From Maribacter sp. (GTDB taxonomy: Bacteria; Bacteroidota; Bacteroidia; Flavobacteriales; Flavobacteriaceae), in NCBI GenBank assembly GCA_002749285.1, contig PDPR01000016.1, positions 34,075-98,074 of the forward strand: a stretch of 64,000 nucleotides of DNA. The letters are read 5' to 3'. The position numbers and the translations under genes are program-made. This document shows positions 55,854 through 64,000 of the stretch, one piece after another. The notes beneath the pieces are model-generated. The model had not been told where the DNA came from. It worked only from the letters and a program-made list of their open reading frames with translations, and searched no databases. Positions within the stretch are counted from its first letter, which is position 1. The number at the start of each line of letters is the position of its first letter.

Positions 55854-58800
55854 ATGAAAACAAATTTAAGTCGAATCCTAACGCTGCTTTTGGTGTTTAT
55901 TGTACATATCTCGTTCGCTCAGGAGAAAACGATTTCCGGTACGGTGACAGACCAAGACGGCCTCCCGCTCCCAGGAGTCAACGTCCTCGTTGTAGGAACG
56001 TCCAATGGGACCCAAACCGATTTTGATGGCAATTACAGTATTAAGGCTTCAGAAGGCCAGACATTGTCGTTCACCTATGTTGGTCAGGGGGAAGTAAACA
56101 AAAAAGTTGGTGCGGGGAACAACATCAATGTCCAAATGGAAGATGATGCCCAAGCCCTTCAGGAAGTAGTAGTAACCGCACTTGGTGTCAAAAAGGAAGC
56201 TCGATCACTTGGGTATGCCATCACAAAGGTAGATGGTGATAAAATTGCCGAAAAATCCTCTAGTGATGTGGGTAGATTGCTCCAAGGAAAGGCTGCCGGT
56301 GTAAACATTACGGCATCAAACGGCCTTTCAGGCTCATCGACGAATATCGTAATAAGGGGGTACACCTCGATTACAGGATCCAACCAACCACTCTTTGTTG
56401 TCGATGGTATCCCTTTTGGAAGTGACACGAACAACAATGAATCATTTGTTGACAATGCAACGGAATCCAGTAGGTTTTTAGACCTGGATCCCAACAACAT
56501 TGCCGACATTAACGTATTGAAAGGGCTAAGTGCAACTGCCCTTTATGGAAACAGGGGTAGAAATGGTGTCATCTTAATTACCACCAAGAATGCCCAAGGA
56601 GGCGACTATGAAGGCAATACCACTGTCTCTATCAGTAGTTCAACATTTTTCAGCACCCCCCATTTGCCAGATTACCAAAATGACTATGGTGGTGGTTTTG
56701 ACCAAGAGTTTGGCTGGTACTTCAGTAACTGGGGGCCAAAATTTGGAGATACGAACCCAAATATATGGACAGGCTACCTAAACTCAATAGAAGATGGCAA
56801 AGTGTTCCTGAACCATCCGTTCGCAACCAACACTGTACCTGATTACATTACTGGCTATGAGGATCTGGCGGCAAGCAAATACGAATACAAGGCCTACCAA
56901 AGTGTCCCCAATTTTTTCAGAACCGGTGTTTACACCAGTCAATCAATTGGCATAAATGGAGGGAATGGGAATACTGGATATAACGTAACATACTCCAGAA
57001 CCGATGACAAGAGTTTTGTCCCAGGAAACTCCCTAATGAAAAACAACCTTGGTGTAGGCGGGTCTACAAAATTTGGCAAACTTTCAGTTAACGCAAGTCT
57101 GAACTATAGCGTGACCGATTTAAAAAGTCCCCCAATAGCAGCCTCAAGGGGATCTGGGGTCTCAGGTGATGGTGCCTCCCTTTTTGGTGATCTGATGTAC
57201 ACCCCAAGGAGTGTGGATTTAGCCAATATTCCTTTTGAAAGGGCCGATGGTGGCTCATTGTACTACCGGGAAACCAATTCCATCCAGAACCCACGCTGGA
57301 CCGTGAAGAATTCTAAAACAGGCCAAAAAGTAGATAGGTTCTTCGGAAATGCCTCTTTAAGTTATAAATTGTCGGACCACGTGAACCTTTCTTACCGCTA
57401 TGGATTGGATATTTACAATGAGAATTCCTTCTATGGCCAGAACAAAGGGGGGATAGATGGCAACCAATTGGGGATGTACAGAACCCAAAAAATAAGAAAC
57501 TCGATTACTGACCATAATTTAAGCCTCAGTTTTGACAAAGACCTGAACGATAATCTAAACCTGAGGTTTACAGCAGGTTTTAACTCCAACTCTGTTTTAT
57601 TCGAAAGAGACGGTTTGGAGAGTTCGAACCAAATTGCATTCGGGGTGATGAAGCATTGGAATTTCATCAATGTCTCTTCCTCAAATTCTTTTAATGGAAT
57701 CGATTTCCAAAGGGAAGCCAAGAACAATACGTATGGTATATATACGGATGTTACTTTGGCATACAAAGATTTCCTTTACTTAAATGGATCGGCCAGGAAC
57801 GACTGGACCTCTACATTGGAAAGTGACAACAATTCCCTTTTGTACCCTTCAGCCAGTTTATCCTTTATCCCTACAAATGCCTTTGAAGGTCTAAAGTCGG
57901 ACGGAAATGGGCTGAATCATTTAAAAATCAGATTAGGGTATGGTTCTTCAGCAGGTTTTCCTGATGTATACAGTACCAGAAACACCCTATCCCTTACAGG
58001 AAGATCGTTCATTGACGAAAATGGCAATGTCGTTTCGAGCAACACCACTTCGGATTTCCTAGGCAATCCGGCACTTGAACCTGAAAGGGTTTCAGAGATT
58101 GAAATGGGTATAGACGCTAGGTTTCTCAATAACAGGGTAGGCCTAAATGCCAGTGTCTTCAAAAAGGAAACCAAGGATCTGATCACCCTTAAAGACCTAG
58201 ACCCTTCTACCGGTTACACATCCACTACGATCAATGGGGGTGATATGGAGGTAAAAGGTGTTGAGGTTGACCTTGATGTCCATTTTATAAAAAGTATGGA
58301 CCGAGGTTTTAACTGGACAACCAATATCAATTTCTATGCTGATGAATCATTAGTAACGAGGTTGCCTGAAGGCATCGAACAAATTATTATTGGGAATTAC
58401 TTTGCCGCTGATGCAAAAAATGCCGCTATAGTCGGGCAACCATTTGGGGTGCTGATCGGTGACAAAATTGCCAGGGATGAAAACGGGAATAAGATAATCA
58501 CCGCCAGTACCGGTAACTATGTCAACGTTCCCGATGATGTAGTAATCGGAGATCCAAACCCAGACTGGACGGCCAGCTTGGATAATGGGTTCTCATACAA
58601 AGGTCTTACCCTTGGGGCTACATTAGGCTATCGCCATGGAGGGGATATTTTCTCCAAAACAGCAGTGACTTTATTGAGCAGGGGTGTTATTGACTTCCCA
58701 TTCGACCGTCTGGGCACTTATATACTACCTGGCGTAAACCCTGACGGAAGTACGAACACGACACAAATCGGGGCTACGGATATTGCTTTTAGCAACTGGC

Positions 58801-59084
58801 TAGGTCAAGATGAATTGGAAATATGGGATGGTACGACCATAAGGTTACGTGAGGTAAGACTTGGATATAGTTTATCCCGTAAGATGTTGGAAAAAACACC
58901 TTTCGCAAGTTTATCATTCACATTTTCCGGCTCAAACCTTTGGTACAAAGCCGTCAATTTTCCTAAAGGCGTGAACTTTGACACCAATACCTTGTCCAAC
59001 GGAGTAGGTAATAATATAGGTTTGGAATACTTCTCTGGTCCAAGTTCAAAACGATACGGATTTAGTATTAAAGCAACATTCTAA
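55854..59084 (+). CDS. SusC/RagA family TonB-linked outer-membrane transporter
   Basis: The 1076-aa protein has a signal peptide (LLLVFIVHISFAQ) and a CarboxypepD-reg-like domain (ISGTVTDQDGLPLPGVNVLVVGTSNGTQTDFDGNYSIKA, about residues 26-95). The plug (LQEVVVTALGVKKEARSLGYAITKVDGDKIAEK, LLQGKAAGVNIT, PLFVVDGIPFG, LKGLSATALYGNRGRNGVILITTK) is followed by a beta-barrel ending RYGFSIKATF. Unlike the receptor at 10362 it lacks an STN domain and has no nearby sigma/FecR pair, so another regulator should control it. It is co-transcribed with susD 11 nt downstream. The substrate class is not evident; no glycoside hydrolase is in the window. Confidence 0.95.
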   Translation: MKTNLSRILTLLLVFIVHISFAQEKTISGTVTDQDGLPLPGVNVLVVGTSNGTQTDFDGNYSIKASEGQTLSFTYVGQGEVNKKVGAGNNINVQMEDDAQALQEVVVTALGVKKEARSLGYAITKVDGDKIAEKSSSDVGRLLQGKAAGVNITASNGLSGSSTNIVIRGYTSITGSNQPLFVVDGIPFGSDTNNNESFVDNATESSRFLDLDPNNIADINVLKGLSATALYGNRGRNGVILITTKNAQGGDYEGNTTVSISSSTFFSTPHLPDYQNDYGGGFDQEFGWYFSNWGPKFGDTNPNIWTGYLNSIEDGKVFLNHPFATNTVPDYITGYEDLAASKYEYKAYQSVPNFFRTGVYTSQSIGINGGNGNTGYNVTYSRTDDKSFVPGNSLMKNNLGVGGSTKFGKLSVNASLNYSVTDLKSPPIAASRGSGVSGDGASLFGDLMYTPRSVDLANIPFERADGGSLYYRETNSIQNPRWTVKNSKTGQKVDRFFGNASLSYKLSDHVNLSYRYGLDIYNENSFYGQNKGGIDGNQLGMYRTQKIRNSITDHNLSLSFDKDLNDNLNLRFTAGFNSNSVLFERDGLESSNQIAFGVMKHWNFINVSSSNSFNGIDFQREAKNNTYGIYTDVTLAYKDFLYLNGSARNDWTSTLESDNNSLLYPSASLSFIPTNAFEGLKSDGNGLNHLKIRLGYGSSAGFPDVYSTRNTLSLTGRSFIDENGNVVSSNTTSDFLGNPALEPERVSEIEMGIDARFLNNRVGLNASVFKKETKDLITLKDLDPSTGYTSTTINGGDMEVKGVEVDLDVHFIKSMDRGFNWTTNINFYADESLVTRLPEGIEQIIIGNYFAADAKNAAIVGQPFGVLIGDKIARDENGNKIITASTGNYVNVPDDVVIGDPNPDWTASLDNGFSYKGLTLGATLGYRHGGDIFSKTAVTLLSRGVIDFPFDRLGTYILPGVNPDGSTNTTQIGATDIAFSNWLGQDELEIWDGTTIRLREVRLGYSLSRKMLEKTPFASLSFTFSGSNLWYKAVNFPKGVNFDTNTLSNGVGNNIGLEYFSGPSSKRYGFSIKATF

Positions 59085-59095
59085 AAAAAACAAAA

Positions 59096-60745
59096 ATGAA
59101 AAGATTAAGAAACAAATTAAAAATAAGTTTCGTTGCTTTGGCCCTACTTCTAGGCTTTAGCAATTGTGAAACCACCGAGTTGGAGCTGTTGGACAGTCCC
59201 AATGCACTAACAATAAACAACGCATCACCTGATTTCTACGTGAATGCGATTCAATTGAACCTAAGGGATTTTTTTGTTGACGTTACAGAAGAAGGCATGG
59301 AAACAACCCGTATCCTGCATATGTTCGGGCCTTTGTACGAAAATGCATACCAGCCCAGTGACATGAACGATGCCTGGTCGGAAGCGTATGCACAAATATT
59401 GGCAGATGTAAGAAGCTTGGAGCCCATCGCCCAAGAGCAGGAATTATATATGCACCTTGGTATTGCCCAAGTAGCCGAGGCTTACGCCATTGCAACCTTA
59501 GTTGATTTCTTTGGAGATGTTCCTTATTCTGAAAGCAATGACGGCGTAAGTTTCAATCCTGTGGCAGACCCTGGCCTGGAAATTTACCAAAAATTACATA
59601 TTGTCCTCGATAATGCAATCGCAAACTTCAACAAGGATGAATCGAGAAAACCCGGTACTGACCTATTTTACAAAGGGGACAAGGCCAAGTGGATCAATTT
59701 GGCCAACACCTTGAAATTGAAATTGTACCTACAATCCAGATTGGTTACGGAAGCAGAGTCCACTGCGGGCATAAATTCAATTCTTGCTAGCGGAAACTAT
59801 ATTACTTCTGCCAGTGGTGATTTTAAATTCCAATATGGAACGACCGACAACAATCCTGATAGTAGACACCCTATATTCGCAAGGAATTTTGTAGAAGGTA
59901 CCGGTGTCTCTGATTACATGTCGAACACCTATATGGATATGCTTCTAAACAAAAATTCAGTAGAAGACCCTAGGGTTCGTTATTATATTTATAGACAACG
60001 GGCCACAAACGCCCAAAATACGGTAGAACAATCTTGTTACGGAGGTTTACCTCCTGCACACATAGGTTTTTCAAGCATCTTCTGTAACCTGACGGACAAT
60101 CCTGGATACTGGGGCAGGGACCATGGCTACGATTTTGGTATTCCACCAGATACTGGTGCCAGGGCCACTTGGGGACTCTACCCTGTTGGCGGTAAATTCG
60201 ATGCAAGCCAGTTCGAAGCTATCCCAGATAGGAACATAGGTACAAAAGGAGCTGGTATTGAACCTATCATGATGTCCAGTTTTGTTGATTTCATGTTGGC
60301 AGAAGCTGCGTTAACAATAGGCGTAAACGGTGATCCCGCTGCCTATTTGGAAAGCGGTATTAGAAAAAGCATAGGTACGGTAACCTCTTTTAGAACGGAT
60401 TTAGTAGACCAAACCTTTGCTCCTACACCTGCCGAGATCGATACATATGTCAATGAGGTAATGGCCAACTACGCCGCCGCAAACAACGACGGGAAGATGA
60501 ATATCATAGCCCAGGAATACTGGTTGGCGTTATGGGGCAATGGTGTCGAAGCATACAACACTTATAGAAGAACAGGGAAACCGGATAATTTACAACAATT
60601 GGTTAGACAGCCTTCCGACAACTTCCTAAGGTCATTCTATTATCCTGATTCTTATGTTAATCAGAACTTGAATGCTGAACAAAAGCCAGATGTTTATCAA
60701 AAAGTATTCTGGGACACTAATCCTGACACAGGTTTCATTTATTAA
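59096..60745 (+). CDS. SusD/RagB family outer-membrane lipoprotein
   Basis: The 549-aa protein begins MKRLRNKLKISFVALALLLGFSNCETTELELLDSPNALT; the Cys of SNCETTEL is the likely lipid site. It has the SusD-like_2 pattern (LGIAQVAEAYAIATLVDFFGDVPYSE, DKAKWINLANTLKLKLYLQSRL, EYWLALWGNGVEAYNTYRRTGKPDNLQ). It should cap the SusC transporter and bind the ligand at the cell surface. It lies 11 nt after susC and 11 nt before the lipoprotein gene. Confidence 0.93.
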   Translation: MKRLRNKLKISFVALALLLGFSNCETTELELLDSPNALTINNASPDFYVNAIQLNLRDFFVDVTEEGMETTRILHMFGPLYENAYQPSDMNDAWSEAYAQILADVRSLEPIAQEQELYMHLGIAQVAEAYAIATLVDFFGDVPYSESNDGVSFNPVADPGLEIYQKLHIVLDNAIANFNKDESRKPGTDLFYKGDKAKWINLANTLKLKLYLQSRLVTEAESTAGINSILASGNYITSASGDFKFQYGTTDNNPDSRHPIFARNFVEGTGVSDYMSNTYMDMLLNKNSVEDPRVRYYIYRQRATNAQNTVEQSCYGGLPPAHIGFSSIFCNLTDNPGYWGRDHGYDFGIPPDTGARATWGLYPVGGKFDASQFEAIPDRNIGTKGAGIEPIMMSSFVDFMLAEAALTIGVNGDPAAYLESGIRKSIGTVTSFRTDLVDQTFAPTPAEIDTYVNEVMANYAAANNDGKMNIIAQEYWLALWGNGVEAYNTYRRTGKPDNLQQLVRQPSDNFLRSFYYPDSYVNQNLNAEQKPDVYQKVFWDTNPDTGFIY

Positions 60746-60756
60746 AAAATATAACT

Positions 60757-61626
60757 ATGAAAAAAATATTTTCTTTACTTACAATAGTAATTATGGTCTT
60801 TGCAGTATTATCCTGCGAAGATGAGGACAAGGATAGATTGGACAAAAACCAGATTACCGGTGGCGCTATTTTAAGGACTTTGAGCAAGGAGACACCCCCT
60901 GTCAACTCCGCATTTCCAAACAATTCGAACATGACGGTCAAGGTTGAATTTGATGATTTCGCAGACGATGATACTCTGGAATCTGTTGATGTATTCATGG
61001 AGTTTATTGATGCTACACCAGTGAACAACGAGCTGTTGGAATTTGATGAGGTCCAAATATCCACCATACCCGAAAGTGCCTTTACGACAGAGGATGGGAA
61101 GAAGGTAACGACTATTTCAGTAAATATCGGTGATGCGCTAGGTGCTTTGGGCATTGATCAATCTGTCCTATATGGCGGTGATGTCTTTTTGCTAAGACTT
61201 GCCCTAAATACAACTGATGGACAGGTTTTTACCTCAACTAATGTTGGTACTAAAATCCAGACCAGTTCTGCCTTTAGATCTCCATTCAGATATTCTGCTG
61301 CTGTAGCTTGTCCTCCACCTGCCAACCTTGCAGGGGATTGGATCATAGACATGCAGGACTCATATGGTGACGGATGGAATGGTGCCTCAATTACCGTAAG
61401 TGCTGCCGGGGTTGCCACGGATTATACCATAGAAGGGGGTAGTGAAGGTCATTTTGTTGTAACTGCGCCTGTTGGTGAATTATTCACATTTACTTTTAAC
61501 TCAGGGGCATATGATAGTGAGGTCACTTATCAGATTACCGATCCCGAGGGCAAGGTCCAAGCCGATCATGGACCAACACCTACAGCAGGACCCATTACAC
61601 TAGTAGATGATTTTTGTGCCTTATAA
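60757..61626 (+). CDS. surface lipoprotein of a SusC/SusD operon (SusE/F-position protein)
   Basis: The 289-aa protein has a lipoprotein signal (MKKIFSLLTIVIMVFAVLSCEDEDK). Residues ~25-185 form one beta-rich domain (GGAILRTLSKETPPVNSAF through KIQTSSAFRSPFRYSAAVACPPP). A C-terminal domain of about 100 residues carries LAGDWIIDMQDSYGDGWNGASITV, the DSYGDGWNG motif seen in many Flavobacteria surface proteins. By position it is the third gene of the operon and may assist ligand capture, as SusE/SusF do. A terminator follows. Confidence 0.8.
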   Translation: MKKIFSLLTIVIMVFAVLSCEDEDKDRLDKNQITGGAILRTLSKETPPVNSAFPNNSNMTVKVEFDDFADDDTLESVDVFMEFIDATPVNNELLEFDEVQISTIPESAFTTEDGKKVTTISVNIGDALGALGIDQSVLYGGDVFLLRLALNTTDGQVFTSTNVGTKIQTSSAFRSPFRYSAAVACPPPANLAGDWIIDMQDSYGDGWNGASITVSAAGVATDYTIEGGSEGHFVVTAPVGELFTFTFNSGAYDSEVTYQITDPEGKVQADHGPTPTAGPITLVDDFCAL

Positions 61627-61667
61627 GAATAGATAATTTGATCCTATCGGATCGATACAATAGTATT

Positions 61668-61700
61668 AAAACTGCCCAACATAAAGTTGGGCAGTTTTTT
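61668..61700 (+). terminator. intrinsic terminator of the second SusC/SusD operon
   Basis: A perfect 13-bp stem, AAAACTGCCCAAC / GTTGGGCAGTTTT, with loop ATAAA and then TTTTTT lies about 45 nt after the lipoprotein stop. Confidence 0.92.
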
Positions 61701-62039
61701 GTTTAAGGAACACTTCTTGTCAAGAATGACAAACAACCCTCGGGACAGAACCACGAGGTATTAAAATAGTTTTAACTGACCAGCTTTTCTTGATTGAGTG
61801 TTGGGATTGATAACATGTGTTATCAAGATAAAGCCCTAGGTATTTATCGTTTTATAAATTGTCATGCCTTTCCCATATAATTTTTCCTCCCATATCCCTT
61901 TTCCATATCTTTTATTTAGTTTCACTGTTGGTTTTTATACCATATATGCATATTTCCCATTCCCATATCCCCGTAAATAGACCTTTTTTTTAATATTTTT
62001 ATTGATTCCACGTTACTTTACCAGTATCCATATATTAAA
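61701..62039. other. A/T-rich intergenic region with repeated CCATAT motifs
   Basis: About 340 nt contain no gene. Between 61870 and 61970 the motif TCCCATAT or close variants recur about five times (near 61871, 61888, 61902, 61940 and 61961) with irregular spacing. This could be an operator cluster or simple-sequence drift. The 67-aa ORF 62002-62205 crosses the repeat element and was rejected. Confidence 0.5.
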
Positions 62040-62192
62040 CTCGTTTAAACTTTTTGGGTTTAAGCGAAAATCAGTGGTCTTTTGTTCTGCTGAAAGCTTT
62101 TTCAAGTTGCATGGCAGGGCTTCGGAAGTAAAAAAAGACAAGAATAGGGCAGAAAACGGCAATTTTCCGGCAAGCCGAAAAAGTTTAAACGG
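62040..62192 (+). repeat. ~153-bp element with terminal inverted repeats (CGTTTAAACTTTTT), containing direct repeat copy C
   Basis: The left end CGTTTAAACTTTTT (62042-62055) is matched by its exact reverse complement AAAAAGTTTAAACG at the right end (62178-62191). The interior 62042-62141 repeats 55608-55708. The right end is preceded by a second hairpin, TTTTCCGGCAAGCCGAAAA. No ORF lies inside. Its size, terminal inverted repeats and lack of coding capacity resemble a MITE or a structured extragenic repeat. No target-site duplication was clear. It lies 55 nt before the LRR gene. Confidence 0.8.
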
Positions 62193-62246
62193 TTTCGTTA
62201 TGTAAAAAAGTTGTGAAAAAAACCATGTTAACCTTTATTCCAGTTT

Positions 62247-64000
62247 ATGAGAAAAACCTACATCTCCATATTAATATGCTTGTTGGCCAATTTTAGTTTC
62301 GCACAAACTACGGCCATACCCGACACCAATTTTGAAAATTTTTTAATAACACAAGGTATTGATACCAACGGTGCTAATGGAAATATTTTAAATACCGATG
62401 CCGAGACGGTAACCTCCCTAAATATAAATGTAGATAATATTGTTGATTTTACAGGCTTGGAAGCCTTTGTGAATTTGGAAGAACTGAGTATTTCCAACAA
62501 CCACACCATACAGACCCTTAGCGTTAGTGCAAATACGAAACTAAGGATACTAGACATAAGTAGTTATATTTTAAATCCGGGTTTTGTTTGGTCTCCTTTA
62601 ACTACGTTAGACTTGTCCAACAATACACTTTTGGAAGAAATAACCATTCGGGATTTTAGGAATATGACAACACTTACACTACCTGAAACAAATACGCTGA
62701 AAAAGGTATATATCTACTACCTTGAAGTATCTGATATAAACCTATCCAAACTAAACGGATTGGAAGATATTTACATAAGCAATAGTGCTGCACCTTTAAC
62801 CAACATTACCTTGCCGGAGGAAACACAAGTATTAAAAAAAATATTCATAGGTCATATTTCCATTCCCGATATTAATCTAAGTCCTTATACAGTATTGGAA
62901 GATATAGAACTACGTATAACCTATGTTGAAAATTTACAACTCCCTACTACAAATACATTAAAAAAATTAATAATCACTTGGCATAAAATAGTTACACCTT
63001 TATCACTTGCCGGTGTGCCGGAACTCATTGATTTGGAAATTTCATCAAACCAAACAAATGTTCCGTTACAACTGGATATAACAAACAATGTAAAACTTGT
63101 TAATGTTAATCTGTATAGCAATAAAATGACCAGTATTAACGTAACAAATAATGCCTTAATTGAAGACTTGAATATTTCGTACAATCAACTTCCTTCGGTT
63201 AATCTAACCAATAACACCTTATTAGAAACGCTTAATGCCTCCAATAATGTAATCCCAAATTTAGATATTACCCAAAATACGGTTTTAGAAACAGTAAATT
63301 TAAGCAACAACCTACTTCCTAATTTAGATGTTACCAATAATATAATATTAGGTTCCCTAAATATCAGTAATAATAAGTTTACCGGAACCGGATTGGATTT
63401 AACACAGAATGTGGAACTATACTACCTAAATGTATCTCATAATCAAATAGAATCGTTGAACATTTCTAATTGTGTTAAATTAAGTTCATTTAACGGTTCT
63501 TATAATCTATTTTCGGGCACAGCTATTTTAGACCAACTGTATGTTATAAGATTAAACCACAGTGGTATAATAAATTTTTATTTAATGATAATGCTTTTCA
63601 TTTTGGCGATTTTGAAAACCAACATAGTGATTTTATTACCTACATGTCTTCTACAAACACCTTCGGAGGCTCAGAATTACCTATTATGACTACGTATTAT
63701 TACGCCCCACAAGCCAAGGTTAATGCTATAGAAAATTTAACCCCCAATGCAGGGGAAACCATTACTTTAACAACTACTGTTAGAGGAGCACAAAACCATT
63801 ATAAATGGTTTAAGGATGGTGTGGAAATTACAGGTGCACCAGACAGCCCTAACTACATTATTACAGAGGTAAACGATTGTGATAGTGCTACCTATCATTG
63901 CGAAATTACAAGTGATTTAGTACCTTTTGAAAATGCCAATCCACCGGGAACAGGAGGAAAAAATTTACTTCTTGTAAGAAATGATATAAATGTAACGGTA
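62247..64000 (+). CDS. secreted leucine-rich-repeat protein with Ig-like domain, apparent frameshift, runs off the window
   Basis: It starts MRKTYISILICLLANFSFAQ, a signal peptide, then IPDTNFENFLITQGIDTNG, a common start of flavobacterial LRR surface proteins. More than ten irregular LRR units of the form L..LNISNN..T.VNLTNN follow to about residue 435. The annotated frame then degrades (NFYLMIMLFILAILKT) and stops at 63689. From 63572, a frame shifted by one lost base reads KFLFNDNAFHFGDFENQ and stays open to the window end. It contains an Ig-like domain (NHYKWFKDGVEITG with YHCEITSD). The gene probably continues and may end in a T9SS sorting domain outside the window. Confidence 0.8.

Noticed and set aside
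62002-62205. 67-aa ORF across the repeat element
   Set aside because: It is produced by the repeat and its inverted ends; copy B has no matching ORF.

Overview
The window looks like chromosomal DNA of a marine-type member of the Flavobacteriaceae (Bacteroidota). Supporting signs are two SusC/SusD-type outer-membrane pairs, ECF sigma/FecR/TonB-receptor signalling cassettes, many SPII-type lipoproteins, promoters of the Bacteroidota form TAnnTTTG, and the gene order rpsL-rpsG-fusA-rpsJ...rplQ-carA-eno-...-gltA. The genus cannot be fixed from the sequence. No tRNA, rRNA, CRISPR array, transposase or phage gene was found.

Layout. Positions 1-7250 hold housekeeping and small accessory genes: the end of a NamZ/DUF1343 gene, a YkgJ-type Cys-cluster protein, a DUF2059 protein, a methyltransferase, a secreted zinc metalloprotease, QueE, a HerA-like ATPase, a lipoprotein, an alpha/beta hydrolase, a decayed VOC gene and a small membrane protein. 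Positions 7248-15772 (minus strand) form a regulated uptake locus: ECF sigma factor, FecR anti-sigma factor, SusC with an STN signalling domain, SusD, and a secreted esterase. A short lipoprotein ORF sits between SusD and the esterase. Positions 16039-20456 carry an M13 peptidase, FolD and Ffh. Positions 20916-26917 are a second signalling cassette (sigma, FecR, STN-type TonB receptor) facing a divergent 587-residue repeat-built lipoprotein. Positions 26986-37901 carry ArgS, a hypothetical protein joined to a badly decayed DUF2867-type SDR gene, two guanidine-modifying hydrolases, citrate synthase, a starch/glycogen synthase, enolase and CarA.

Positions 38226-55371 (minus strand) are the complete str-S10-spc-alpha superoperon, 32 genes from rpsL to rplQ including secY, infA and rpoA. 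Two short genes missing from the ORF track, rpmJ and rpmD, are present. Neither tuf nor adk/map lies inside it. One strong promoter precedes rpsL. A terminator-like hairpin sits in an unusually long gap between rpsJ and rplC.

Positions 55854-61626 (plus strand) are a second SusC/SusD/lipoprotein operon without its own sigma/FecR pair. It is followed by a secreted LRR/Ig-like protein that runs off the window and carries an apparent frameshift. A ~100-bp direct repeat (55608-55708 and 62042-62141) brackets this operon. The downstream copy belongs to a ~153-bp element with terminal inverted repeats built on CGTTTAAAC. A compact copy of the same ends makes a perfect 21-bp-arm palindrome at 7196-7246. 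This dispersed element family is the least explained structure in the window.
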